NCBI RefSeq assembly: GCF_002217475.1
Contig: NZ_MUHH01000010.1
Location: forward strand, 1-45,368
DNA: 45,368 nt
Direction of reading: 5' to 3'
From: Flavobacterium tructae
GTDB taxonomy: Bacteria; Bacteroidota; Bacteroidia; Flavobacteriales; Flavobacteriaceae
A program made the position numbers and the translations under genes. The notes beneath the pieces were generated by a model. The model was not told the DNA's origin. It searched no databases and worked only from the letters and a program-made list of their open reading frames with translations. The number at the start of each line of letters is the position of its first letter. Position 1 is the stretch's first letter. Below, piece after piece: positions 33,486 to 41,239 of this stretch.

Positions 33486-34469
33486 ATGCAAAACAATGAA
33501 AATTCACCCATTCCAATAGGATGGGTTGGTGGATTTCCACCAGCAGGTTCACCTATGTTGTATCCAACCCGGGATCTTTCCTCATTACCGATGTTAAGTA
33601 ATATGGATAATATTAGTTTTTTACAACGCCAACTTGGTGTAAGATGGCCTGAGTTTAGTTGGGAAACCCAAAAAGACAGTCCTAATAAAAGGAGATGTTA
33701 CCAACAATTTGCGCCTTACATTTCCAGAGCGGGTTATACTGATGAAGGAAGAGTATATTCTGTTATCTGCCCTCAACAGGGAGTCTGGCTTAAAGATGAA
33801 ATTTGTATCAATGTTGAGGTTACGGTTACCGGACAAAGAGGCTGGGTGAACGAAGTAACAAAAGAGATCGCCATAGACATGACTGTTGAAGGTAAAATTT
33901 GGCTAACACCTAATGAACAACAAGGTGATAAGATAAAAGAGATTTGGCCGCTATTGGAATATAGTTTTCCAAAATTTCCATTGAATAAAGATAATGCCAT
34001 AAGAGTTACTACACACAAGCAGAATGATCCTGATCAGCCCATCTTTGAAGTGATCCACGGATTAAATCCTGAATTTGAAAATCCTCCGTTTGCATTACAT
34101 GAGGGTAAAGCATTTGCTACCGCTTATCTTGCCGTTGAAATTGGAGATATTAAGCTGACAAAAGATAAAGTAGTTGATGATTTTAACCAATTAATTATGA
34201 AAGCTTTTAATATTGGTTCAGGAAATATGCTTCAGCCGGGAAATACCTTGTCATGGAATCTCTGGTTCACAGAACCCGCTTTGGTCAATAAGGAGGAGTG
34301 GAAAAATCATGCTGAATTTTGGAGAAACTCTATTGATGTACATCATTGCTCTCCAACAGGAAATGGTACTGATGCCAGATATTTTGACGGAAGCAAATTT
34401 AGCCCTGAAGAAAATGCCGTAGACGAGATAATTAAGGATATTATCAACTATGTTAGAAAACATCTTTAG
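33486..34469 (+). CDS. Unrecognised 327-residue protein
   Basis: No signal peptide, membrane helix or known catalytic motif is visible. The N-terminus (SPIPIGWVGGFPPAGSPMLYP) is proline/glycine rich. The middle includes beta segments (EICINVEVTVTGQRGWVNE, EIAIDMTVEGKIWLTP), and the C-terminal third is helical, with HAEFWRNSIDVHHCSPTGNG and a terminal DEIIKDIINYVRKHL. It stands alone between two terminators, downstream of the M57-type gene. Its regular composition and 327-codon length support a real gene. Function is unknown. Confidence 0.6.
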   Translation: MQNNENSPIPIGWVGGFPPAGSPMLYPTRDLSSLPMLSNMDNISFLQRQLGVRWPEFSWETQKDSPNKRRCYQQFAPYISRAGYTDEGRVYSVICPQQGVWLKDEICINVEVTVTGQRGWVNEVTKEIAIDMTVEGKIWLTPNEQQGDKIKEIWPLLEYSFPKFPLNKDNAIRVTTHKQNDPDQPIFEVIHGLNPEFENPPFALHEGKAFATAYLAVEIGDIKLTKDKVVDDFNQLIMKAFNIGSGNMLQPGNTLSWNLWFTEPALVNKEEWKNHAEFWRNSIDVHHCSPTGNGTDARYFDGSKFSPEENAVDEIIKDIINYVRKHL

Positions 34470-34491
34470 GTTATTGAAAAAAATGACATTT

Positions 34492-34524
34492 AAAAAAGGA
34501 AGGTATTCAATATCTTCCTTTTTT
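34492..34524 (+). terminator. Intrinsic terminator
   Basis: AAAAAAGGAAGGTA (34492-34505) pairs with TATCTTCCTTTTTT (34511-34524), with one G-U, after the stop of the 327-residue gene. Confidence 0.75.
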
Positions 34525-34712
34525 TGTGGAGCCATCGGAGTTACGATTGAACAACCGATACCTATTTTTGAAATGCTAGTTGTTTCCATAAAAGTTGGCA
34601 GAATATCAAAAGAATAGTTTTAGAGAAAGCGGGGATTGTATTCTTTATCTTATGAGTTAATAGGTAAGAATTAATCCGTTGGGAATAATTAATTTTTATA
34701 TTTGAAAATTAA

Positions 34713-35510
34713 ATGAATAAAATGAGCGAAAAAATTAAACCGTATGCCTTAGTGACCGGTGCCAGCAAAGGTATTGGAAAATCGATTGTTTATGAATTGG
34801 CTAAACAAGGTTATCCGCTATTGTTAGTGGCAAGAGGAGAAGAGGAATTAAAAGCACTATCTGATGATCTTCAGCTTACATACGGTATCAACGCTCCAAT
34901 TTTGGCAATTGATCTTTCATTGGCAGGTGCATCGCTAACAGTTGCCAATTGGATAAAAATGAATAATTATCCGGTTGGTGTTTTAGTTAACAATGCCGGT
35001 TATGGCGTGTGGGGCAATTTTAGTGAGTCTTCGCTGACCGATCAGCTTGGCATGATGCAGCTTAATATGAATGTAATTGTAGAGCTTTCACATTTATTAG
35101 TGCCCATACTTTCACAGGAAAAACAAGCCTACATTTTAAATATATCGAGTACTGCTGCCTATCAGGCGGTGCCTACGCTGGCGGTTTATTCCGCTACAAA
35201 GGCTTTTGTTTTATCGTTTACCCGTGCCTTGCGTTTCGAACTCGGTAAAAGTTCAATTTCAGTAACTTGTTTTAGCCCGGGTCCGGTTGATACCGGTTTT
35301 GCTGCAAGAGCGGGTTTAAATCCTTTTAACAAAATGGCTGAAAAGTTCAATATGCAGCCTGGTGAAGTTGCAAAAATGGCCGTAAAAGCCATGTTCAGCA
35401 AAAAATCAGAAGTTATTCCGGGTTTTACAAATGTCATTTCGGTTTACGCCAACCGCTTGCTGCCAAAGGGATTTATCGAAAAAACGGCCGCAGGAATTTA
35501 TAAAATTTAA
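34713..35510 (+). CDS. Short-chain dehydrogenase/reductase (SDR)
   Basis: A 265-residue classical SDR. TGASKGIG at 15-22 is the dinucleotide-binding turn, NNAG lies at 93-96, the catalytic serine is near 145 (NISSTAAYQ), and YSATK gives Y159 and K163. The segment after the motif (FSPGPVDTGFAARAGL) is typical of SDRs that reduce fatty or keto substrates. It is followed, after a new promoter, by the Cys-rich peptide and lipid-type genes. A role in lipid or envelope modification is plausible, but the substrate cannot be read from sequence. Confidence 0.85.
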   Translation: MNKMSEKIKPYALVTGASKGIGKSIVYELAKQGYPLLLVARGEEELKALSDDLQLTYGINAPILAIDLSLAGASLTVANWIKMNNYPVGVLVNNAGYGVWGNFSESSLTDQLGMMQLNMNVIVELSHLLVPILSQEKQAYILNISSTAAYQAVPTLAVYSATKAFVLSFTRALRFELGKSSISVTCFSPGPVDTGFAARAGLNPFNKMAEKFNMQPGEVAKMAVKAMFSKKSEVIPGFTNVISVYANRLLPKGFIEKTAAGIYKI

Positions 35511-35540
35511 TTTTTTTTCAAAAAAAGTAAGAAAATATGC

Positions 35541-35570
35541 TTTGCAAAAGATAAAATATTATTATCTTCG
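35541..35570 (+). promoter_or_regulatory. Candidate promoter of the Cys-rich peptide and dioxygenase unit
   Basis: TTTG (35541-35544) and TATCTTCG (35563-35570), 18 bp apart, resemble the Bacteroidota -33 TTTG and -7 TAnnTTTG boxes; the -7 box has one mismatch. The expected start of transcription lies about 22 bp ahead of the 29-codon ORF, so that ORF would be in the leader of the dioxygenase mRNA. Confidence 0.5.
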
Positions 35571-35597
35571 TTTTAATATCTACTAATTCTATAGAGT

Positions 35598-35687
35598 ATG
35601 TCTAATAGAAGAAATATGTTTAGTTTTCCGAAAGAACGAATGCAAGTAAACAACATGCGAATGTGTCGCTGTTGTTGCTGTCGCTAA
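35598..35687 (+). CDS. 29-residue peptide ending in a polycysteine motif
   Basis: Found by eye. ATG to TAA encodes a 29-residue basic peptide whose last ten residues are MRMCRCCCCR, with five cysteines, four of them consecutive. It lies 53 bp ahead of the dioxygenase start, behind its own promoter-like boxes. Two readings compete. It may be a leader peptide whose Cys codons let ribosomes sense cysteine charging and control the downstream gene, as known for polycysteine upstream ORFs in mycobacteria. Or it may be a small metal-binding or modified peptide. It has no signal peptide. The regular ORF structure and clustered Cys codons make chance less likely. Confidence 0.5.
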   Translation: MSNRRNMFSFPKERMQVNNMRMCRCCCCR

Positions 35688-35740
35688 TCTTTTAGATAAA
35701 ATTACAAACACTATTATTTCATTTATTAAATATATTTATC

Positions 35741-36547
35741 ATGGTATCTTCTTATAAAACCTTTACCCTTACAGAACAATTAACTGCTGAGCAAATTGAT
35801 TTTTTTAACGAATATGGCTTTATCCATTTCAAAAAATTTATAAATCCGGAAACGGTTTCATCAATTATCGATGCCTCAAAACAAGTACAGCAAAAATGGA
35901 TTGACAATGATCTTAAAAAGATAAATGGTGTTCCAATTAAATACGGAAAAGATTTGGATGGTTCTCCTATTGTACAGCGTTTTGCTTTTATCAATCAGCA
36001 TCACCAAACCTTAAGCGGTCTTTTATTGGATCCAAGATTTAATAGTTTACTGCAATTAGCAGGCGATGACGCAAGATTAGGTACTGAAGAAAAAGACGGA
36101 ATGGTTTTCAATCATTATATCAATGGGCCGGAAAGTAAGTTTACTAAAATGGGCTGGCATACAGATGGTTTGAGAGATATTTTTTATGGTGCAAAACTAA
36201 ACCCGATGTTAAATGTGGGCATTCACTTAAGCACTTTGAAACCCGAAAACGGAGGTCTTAAAATCATTCCGGGTACTCATAAGCAAAGTATTTACCAAAT
36301 GCTTTTTCGTAAAAAATACTTTTTAGATCATAACGCCGATTCCGAGGAAGTTTCCATCATTCCGGAGGCAGGAGATTTAACCATTCACGATGGCCGTTTG
36401 TGGCACAGAGTGGCAGAATCCTCTATCCGTGGCGAAGAGAGTAGAAGGAGAGTTATTTATGTTCCAATTATAGCAGGAAAATACGCTCCTAAAAACGAGA
36501 ATAGCCCAACGGTTTTTTATCAACGTTTTGCGGGAATTGTTAAGTAG
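35741..36547 (+). CDS. Phytanoyl-CoA dioxygenase-family Fe(II)/2-oxoglutarate oxygenase
   Basis: A 268-residue cytoplasmic protein with the family's double-stranded beta-helix. The HxD pair is in GWHTDGLRD (H140, D142), the distal iron ligand is H222 in RLWHRVAES, and an arginine near 236 in RRRVIYVP should bind 2-oxoglutarate. PENGGLKIIPGTH at about 168-180 is a typical family motif. These enzymes hydroxylate lipids and many small molecules. It is followed 1 bp later by a 50-codon ORF and then a phosphatidyltransferase gene, so a lipid or head-group substrate is likely but unproven. Confidence 0.8.
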   Translation: MVSSYKTFTLTEQLTAEQIDFFNEYGFIHFKKFINPETVSSIIDASKQVQQKWIDNDLKKINGVPIKYGKDLDGSPIVQRFAFINQHHQTLSGLLLDPRFNSLLQLAGDDARLGTEEKDGMVFNHYINGPESKFTKMGWHTDGLRDIFYGAKLNPMLNVGIHLSTLKPENGGLKIIPGTHKQSIYQMLFRKKYFLDHNADSEEVSIIPEAGDLTIHDGRLWHRVAESSIRGEESRRRVIYVPIIAGKYAPKNENSPTVFYQRFAGIVK

Positions 36548-36548
36548 T

Positions 36549-36701
36549 ATGTTGTTTGTCCTCGCATTTAGTTATCTGGTTAGATCAGGTAAGCTAAAAA
36601 GAACTGCTGATTTTTTTAAAAATGCGCCAAGAAAAGTAAAATTAAAAATGGTTAAACTGGAATTAGCGATACTCTCAGGCTTACAAATATTGCGCTATTA
36701 A
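36549..36701 (+). CDS. 50-residue small protein fitted between two operon genes
   Basis: Found by eye. The ORF begins ATG one base after the dioxygenase stop and ends TAA overlapping the next ATG by one base (TAATG), so the junctions on both sides are those of a real operon gene. The peptide is basic (KVKLKMVKLELAILSG, R/K rich) with a hydrophobic start MLFVLAFSYLV, which may be a single membrane anchor. No family is recognised. It could be a small partner of the phosphatidyltransferase that follows. If the ORF is not translated, the tight fit would be coincidence. Confidence 0.5.
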   Translation: MLFVLAFSYLVRSGKLKRTADFFKNAPRKVKLKMVKLELAILSGLQILRY

Positions 36702-37387
36702 TGGGAAAAGAAACACAAGTTGAAGCATATAGTGCAATTGTACAAAGAGCATTTTCAGACCGTAAGCGAACTAATATTTTAAAAAAAGCAGAACAGTCAA
36801 CGATTGTATTTTTACTTCCAAAGGTACCTGAATTCATTTCACCAAACGTACTCACTTTAATTGGAACACTTGGTTCGGGATTGATTTTTTTAGCCTTTGT
36901 TTTAGGGGCTTACCTAACCGATTGGTATTTGCTTTTGGCTATTTTTGGATTGATTATAAATTGGCTAGGGGATTCCTTAGATGGAAGATTGGCCTATTAT
37001 AGAAATATTCCACGCCGTTGGTATGGTTTTGCACTCGATATTATTGCCGATTGGATTGGTATTGTATTTATAGGTTTTGGCTACTACATTTATGCTAAAA
37101 ATGGTACACAAATAGTAGCCTTTGCTTTTGTCGCCTTGTACGGTTGGTCTATCATCATCAGTCAGTTACGCTATAAAATTACAAATGAATACAGTATCGA
37201 TTCCGGTTTTGTTGGCCCAACCGAGCTTCGATTTATTATTGCTTTAATTTTAATTATAGAAATTTTATTTCATGGATCAATCACCTATTTGGCAGGCTTA
37301 ATTACTATTATATTGTTTGTAATTAATACTATAGATAGTGTAAGACTTTTAAAATTGGGTGATTTAAGAGATAAAAACCAGGACTGA
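36701..37387 (+). CDS. CDP-alcohol phosphatidyltransferase-family membrane enzyme
   Basis: A 228-residue membrane protein with about six hydrophobic segments. The family motif is GDSLDGRLAYY...GFALDIIAD: D91, D94, G95, A98, G109, D113 and D117 match the DxxDGxxAR...GxxxDxxxD signature, but the usual arginine after A98 is a tyrosine. The family transfers a phospho-alcohol between CDP-lipid and an acceptor. The head group cannot be predicted. It is coupled to the 50-residue ORF upstream and to a GtrA-like gene one base downstream (TGATATG). Confidence 0.8.
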   Translation: MGKETQVEAYSAIVQRAFSDRKRTNILKKAEQSTIVFLLPKVPEFISPNVLTLIGTLGSGLIFLAFVLGAYLTDWYLLLAIFGLIINWLGDSLDGRLAYYRNIPRRWYGFALDIIADWIGIVFIGFGYYIYAKNGTQIVAFAFVALYGWSIIISQLRYKITNEYSIDSGFVGPTELRFIIALILIIEILFHGSITYLAGLITIILFVINTIDSVRLLKLGDLRDKNQD

Positions 37388-37388
37388 T

Positions 37389-37820
37389 ATGTTCAGTAAA
37401 AAATCTATTTTTACTTTTCTGCAAGCACAAGTCGCTGCATTTTTAGGCGGTATTACCGATTATGGTCTGATGATTTTATTAACAGAAGTATTTCAATTGC
37501 ATTTTGCCTTTTCTATTCTGATCTCCGGAACCGTTGGCGCAGTTATCAATTTCAGCATCAATAGATTTTGGGTGTTTAAAAATCAGTCGGGTTATAGCAG
37601 CCGCATCAACAGTCAGCTTTTTAAGTTTGCGTTGGTGGTATTAGGGAGTATTTCCTTAAAATCATTTGGTACCCTTATTTTTCAGAAAGTATTTCAAATC
37701 GATTATAGAATTGGAAGATTAATCACAGATAGTTTTGTCTCTTACGGATTTAATTATCCACTGATTAAGTATTGGGTTTTTAGAGCAAATAAAAAGCAGA
37801 ACATAGCCGAATCAAATTAG
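37389..37820 (+). CDS. GtrA-family membrane protein
   Basis: A 143-residue protein with four hydrophobic segments and the family signature: FLGGITDYGLMILLT near the start, VINFSINRFWVFKN in the middle, and NYPLIKYWVF at the end. GtrA-like proteins are linked to flipping or transfer of polyprenyl-linked sugars and to surface polysaccharides. It begins one base after the phosphatidyltransferase stop, so the two are co-translated and probably work on the same envelope lipid. Confidence 0.85.
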   Translation: MFSKKSIFTFLQAQVAAFLGGITDYGLMILLTEVFQLHFAFSILISGTVGAVINFSINRFWVFKNQSGYSSRINSQLFKFALVVLGSISLKSFGTLIFQKVFQIDYRIGRLITDSFVSYGFNYPLIKYWVFRANKKQNIAESN

Positions 37821-37838
37821 TATATAAATGTTTTTTTT

Positions 37839-38417
37839 ATGAATCAATTATCTTTTAAAGATTTTTCAAAATCACTGATCGTTATAACGATCTTAGTGTA
37901 TATAATTTCAGGAAATCTAGTGGCACAATCCAAAAATCCATCGCCATTAAATTTCCCAACGCCTAAGAATGTAGATAATATGCTATTCTATATTCAGCGA
38001 GATCCCAATATAAACACGGCTATTTATGCCATAAACTACCAGGAAAATGGAAAGATAAACAAAAGCCATCCCATAAAAGCCTATTGGATTCGATATGCTG
38101 AGAAAGGAGAAAAAAAAGATTTCAATTATTTACAGCGTAAATTTGCGTACGGAATAGAAACTAAAACGCTGGAAAATGAAGAGTTTGAGTTTAAATTTGT
38201 GTCGTATAAAAAGTTGGCCTTAACCTTAAAGAAGATAGAGGCGGATCAAAAATATCATGTTTTCGCAAATGTAAACCAGAAAAAAATACAGGTAGAAAAA
38301 ATATTTGTACGCATTGAAGGAGGTTCTTTTTGGTTACCCAACGTAAAGTATGCAGAAGTTACCGGAATTGAGACGCTTTCCAATAAAACAATTACCGAAA
38401 GGATGTTGCTAAAATAA
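37839..38417 (+). CDS. DUF4833-like exported protein
   Basis: A 192-residue protein with an N-terminal hydrophobic segment (SLIVITILVYIISGNLVAQ) that is probably a signal peptide. The mature region (LNFPTPKNVDNMLFYIQRDPN, NTAIYAINYQENGKIN, HPIKAYWIRYAEKGEKK) matches DUF4833 as I recall it, and the C-terminal half is beta-rich. It lies 18 bp after the GtrA-like gene and ends the operon. These proteins often sit beside phosphatidyltransferase and oxygenase genes in Bacteroidota, but no activity is known to me. Confidence 0.7.
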   Translation: MNQLSFKDFSKSLIVITILVYIISGNLVAQSKNPSPLNFPTPKNVDNMLFYIQRDPNINTAIYAINYQENGKINKSHPIKAYWIRYAEKGEKKDFNYLQRKFAYGIETKTLENEEFEFKFVSYKKLALTLKKIEADQKYHVFANVNQKKIQVEKIFVRIEGGSFWLPNVKYAEVTGIETLSNKTITERMLLK

Positions 38418-38897
38418 GACACGCTCATTGTCTGAGTGTTCTCATGAAAGCTGCGCAAATGTCTCTGACTTTGCGTTTTTTTGTTCCTTAGAAATAATAA
38501 ACGAGATAAAAGTCTCCCGACTTTTTACCTTTAGTTCGTATTTATTGTCGTGAATTTTTTTGCATGCAGAGGAATATTCTAAGAAAGTTATTTTTAAAGC
38601 CAGAGACTTTATGAAGTTTCTGTTTTTCAATTATATTTGTTTGAAATGGCGCAAAGTCAGAGACATTTGCGCAGCGTAAAGTAGAAGACCTCGGAGAGCG
38701 GGGAGCAATAAAAATTGAAAAAAAGAAGTAGTATTTAGTTTGGTTATTTGAAAAAGCGGTCTTTAAATGGAACGCTTTTTTTATTTAAAAATAGATATAA
38801 CAATTTTGTTATATAACAAAATTGTTATATATTTGTAATGTAATAAAACAATAGCCCTAAGTTCTTTTACATTTTGTCTAACTTAAATACCAATAGA
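38418..38897. repeat. Accessory junction: 26-bp inverted repeat pair, then hicAB promoter
   Basis: A perfect 26-bp inverted repeat, GCTGCGCAAATGTCTCTGAC... at 38450-38475 and its complement at 38650-38675, encloses about 175 bp with no convincing gene. A 62-codon leftward ORF in this interval runs through the repeat and is probably an artefact. The sequence right of the second arm (to 38701, ending GGAGAGCGGGG) recurs in part at 39700-39741 and, inverted, near 41290 and 41983. The right end of the gap holds the hicAB operator. Confidence 0.6.
38795..38835 (+). promoter_or_regulatory. hicAB promoter with 36-bp perfect palindrome
   Basis: ATATAACAATTTTGTTAT (38795-38812) is followed directly by its exact complement (38813-38830). 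The Bacteroidota -7 box TATATTTG (38828-38835) overlaps its right edge. The hicA ATG is at 38898. HicB antitoxins with a C-terminal DNA-binding domain repress their own operon, and this palindrome is the obvious operator. Confidence 0.75.
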
Positions 38898-39086
38898 ATG
38901 GCATCAGTCAGCGAGTTATTAAAAATACTCAAGAAAGATGGTTGGTATCTGCATAGAAATGGTGCAAATCATGATTTATACAGACACTTAACCAAGCCGA
39001 ATCAACTAACCATACCGAGACATGGTAGTAAAGAATTGGCAAATGGTACATTAACCAGTATCTTAAAAGCAGCAGGACTTAAATAG
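38898..39086 (+). CDS. hicA: HicA-family mRNA interferase toxin
   Basis: Starting at the ATG at 38898 gives a 62-residue protein; an in-frame TTG start 24 bp upstream is less likely. It has the HicA double-stranded RNA-binding fold: LLKILKKDGWYLHR, then the catalytic histidine region NGANHDLYRH (H25), LTIPRHGSKELANGTL and a C-terminal ILKAAGLK. The toxin cuts mRNA in the cytoplasm until bound by HicB. The family more often has SHH where this one has ANH; H25 is kept. hicB follows 44 bp later, in the common hicA-first order. Confidence 0.85.
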   Translation: MASVSELLKILKKDGWYLHRNGANHDLYRHLTKPNQLTIPRHGSKELANGTLTSILKAAGLK

Positions 39087-39130
39087 TTCTGTTGCTTTTA
39101 AAAAACCGAGAAAAACATTTATTAAATATT

Positions 39131-39544
39131 ATGAAAAACTTATCCAATCACAAAATAACAGCCATAATTGAAAAAACACCTACTGGTTTTTCTGCTTATG
39201 CAAAAGAAATAGTTGGATTAGCTACAGTCGGGAGTAGTATATCTGAGTTAAAACAAAATTTTAGCGAAGTCCTTCAATATCATGTAGAATATCTACAAGA
39301 ACAAGGAGAAATCGTTACAATAGGAGATTTTAGTATTTCCTATGAAATTGATTTAGAGCAAGTGTTTGATTATTTTAATGTAATCAATAAATCTGCATTT
39401 GCAGAACACTATGCAGAAATAAATCAAAGTTTGTTCCGACAATACACCAAGGGATTAGCACCTTTATCGGGAGATAAAATGGAGCGAATTTCTAAAGGCT
39501 TGCACAAATTAGCCGATGAACTTAGTGATTTAACATTGGTATAA
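39131..39544 (+). CDS. hicB: HicB-family antitoxin and autorepressor
   Basis: The start at ATG 39131 (MKNLSNHKITAIIEK) gives 137 residues; a longer in-frame extension would have a non-ATG start. The N-terminal half is the partially degenerate RNase-H-like HicB fold (EKTPTGFSAYAKEIVGLATVG, ELKQNFSEVLQYH). The C-terminal 55 residues contain a helix-turn-helix-like INQSLFRQYTKGLAPLSGDKM segment that should bind the palindrome at 38795. It neutralises HicA and represses transcription. A perfect terminator follows. Confidence 0.8.
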   Translation: MKNLSNHKITAIIEKTPTGFSAYAKEIVGLATVGSSISELKQNFSEVLQYHVEYLQEQGEIVTIGDFSISYEIDLEQVFDYFNVINKSAFAEHYAEINQSLFRQYTKGLAPLSGDKMERISKGLHKLADELSDLTLV

Positions 39545-39590
39545 AGTTTGACAAGACTAGACAATGTTTCTAGAACTTTTTTATTACAAT

Positions 39591-39614
39591 AAAACCCCTC
39601 AATAGAGGGGTTTT
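39591..39614 (+). terminator. Intrinsic terminator of hicAB
   Basis: AAAACCCCTC and GAGGGGTTTT pair perfectly around AATA, with a T-run after. It lies 47 bp past the hicB stop. Confidence 0.9.
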
Positions 39615-39983
39615 TTATTTTTTAACTTTACTTAAAAATTGGGAGATTTTTCTAAAATTTGTTTGCGATTTACTTCTTTAACAACTTTGCGTAGCGTGAC
39701 ATTTGCGCAGCGTAAAGAAGAGCACTTAGGAGAGCGGGGTTTAATTTGAAAATGTATTATATAAATAATTAGTACATTTTATCTCTATAATAGTGCTAAA
39801 CTAATGAAGATATTTCCTATATTCGAGGGGAAGAAATTTAAGCTGAGACATATAGTAAGCTAGACTAATTCTATTGAAGTTATTTTATGGTAGGTACAAG
39901 TAAGTTATAGGCTACACGACTAAGACGCTAAAAAATACTATTTATTTTTAACTTCAAATTTCTTATAATTGAAATAAATACTT
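39615..39983. other. Gene-free accessory spacer with repeat fragment
   Basis: No coding ORF was seen. Positions 39700-39741 (ACATTTGCGCAGCGTAAAG, then GGAGAGCGGGG) repeat the right flank of the inverted repeat at 38650. Positions 39910-39928 (GGCTACACGACTAAGACGC) resemble the right half of the attC-like element at 40497-40562, suggesting a cassette boundary before the 168-residue gene. Confidence 0.5.
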
Positions 39984-40490
39984 ATGGCAAAAAATCAATT
40001 TAGTAAAGGCTTCAAAGCAAAGTTAGACAAAGATGAATGGAATGAAATATGTCCACCAATGGAATATCGAGTTATTAATGGAGCCGATGCATATACACTG
40101 GGTATTGTTCCTTCTGGTATGACAGGTATAAATTCAGTGGTTATTGGAGCTTCTGGCAGCACTGACAATACAATTATGTATTTCGCGAACTATTTTAGAT
40201 TAGACGGACAGGAAATAGACCAAGAACCATATTTCGAATTATATGAAAGTGGCTCAACACAATCGTCACTATTTGGAATATTTCATCACGCAGACTTTAG
40301 TGGAAGAACTGAAACACTAAATAACATTCAACTTGCAAAAATTTCAGCAAGTGGTTCAACTACAGATATTCAATTTACTGCCAAACCTGATTCGAACTCT
40401 GGAACTTTAGAAGAATTAAGAATGCAAGGGAAGATATTTGGTTTTGAATATACTTGGGAGCATGGAATGATAAAAAACAAAAAAAAATAG
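39984..40490 (+). CDS. Unrecognised 168-residue accessory protein
   Basis: No signal peptide or membrane helix. The sequence is Ser/Gly/Thr-rich, with segments such as GINSVVIGASGSTDNTIMYF and LAKISASGSTTDIQFTAKP, and a basic C-terminus (MIKNKKK). I recognise no family. It stands alone after a 440-bp spacer and is followed by the attC-like element, so it may be a mobile gene cassette. Codon usage looks like the neighbourhood. Confidence 0.5.
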   Translation: MAKNQFSKGFKAKLDKDEWNEICPPMEYRVINGADAYTLGIVPSGMTGINSVVIGASGSTDNTIMYFANYFRLDGQEIDQEPYFELYESGSTQSSLFGIFHHADFSGRTETLNNIQLAKISASGSTTDIQFTAKPDSNSGTLEELRMQGKIFGFEYTWEHGMIKNKKK

Positions 40491-40496
40491 GCAAAG

Positions 40497-40562
40497 GACA
40501 TAACCCAGCAGTTTGAGGAGGTTGCGAATTTGAAAATCTGGCTAAGCGACTAGCCGTTATGC
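40497..40562 (+). repeat. attC-like cassette boundary
   Basis: About 66 bp: GACATAAC at the left, CCAG and CTGG as inner pairing bases, then GGCTAAGCGACTAGCC (self-complementary GGCTA/TAGCC), and GTTATGC at the right. The outer CATAAC and GTTATG are complementary. This has the gross plan of an integron attC site, although its inner stem is not canonical. The left half (GTTGCGAATTT) recurs at 41270-41281 after the next gene, and the right half recurs at 39910-39928 before the previous one. Confidence 0.4.
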
Positions 40563-40624
40563 ATAATCTATAAAGATGCGTAATCCTAATTTTTTTTGGT
40601 AATTTCACAAAAACTTAATTTTTT

Positions 40625-41239
40625 ATGACACTATTCAAACAACAACCATTAGTAAACTTATTTAATGCTGCAAAGCAGAGAACTGAAGCATCAGTAAGAT
40701 ATAGATCAGATGAAGAATTTTTTAGTTTTCCAAAAGAAAAACTAATAGAATTATTTATGCGAGACGAAAAAATAGAACATCTACAAATCAATTTAGAAGA
40801 CAGAACAAGTGACGTTCAAATGATTCCAATCCCAGCTGAACACTTTCCAGCGGGTTATGATGTAAGACGAGGAGAAAAATATCCATTGGCACGTGTTAGG
40901 TATAGTTATAAGAAGCCTGTGAAAGACAGCTTGTTAAATTATCTGCCAAAAGGAGTCACTTTTAACAAAAATGTTGATTTTTCGGTAGGAAGTGATAAAC
41001 TTCATATATATTATCAAACACACTATGCTAATGAAAATCTATCCGACGAAGTAAAAAAGGAAGTTCGGGATTTTATGATTGAGTTACACGATGAAATAAA
41101 CAATATTGTCAAAACTATGAATGCAGAGATTGATGCATTTAATATTGAACTAAAAGAGAATATCGAAAGTTGGATTGATGATAGAATTGAAAAAATAGCT
41201 TTGAAAAACAAACAGAATGAGGACTTAAATAATTTTTAA
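40625..41239 (+). CDS. Unrecognised 204-residue helical protein
   Basis: No signal peptide. The N-terminal half has mixed segments (SVRYRSDEEFFSFPKEKLIELF, YPLARVRYSYKKP). The last 70 residues are a long acidic helix (SDEVKKEVRDFMIELHDE through ENIESWIDDRIEKIA), probably a coiled coil. No family is recognised. It follows the attC-like element by 62 bp and is followed by a partial copy of that element, consistent with a second cassette. Confidence 0.55.
   Translation: MTLFKQQPLVNLFNAAKQRTEASVRYRSDEEFFSFPKEKLIELFMRDEKIEHLQINLEDRTSDVQMIPIPAEHFPAGYDVRRGEKYPLARVRYSYKKPVKDSLLNYLPKGVTFNKNVDFSVGSDKLHIYYQTHYANENLSDEVKKEVRDFMIELHDEINNIVKTMNAEIDAFNIELKENIESWIDDRIEKIALKNKQNEDLNNF

Noticed and set aside
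38442..38630. 62-codon leftward ORF
   Set aside because: It reads through one arm of the 26-bp inverted repeat and has no domain; similar ORFs arise from repeat DNA.
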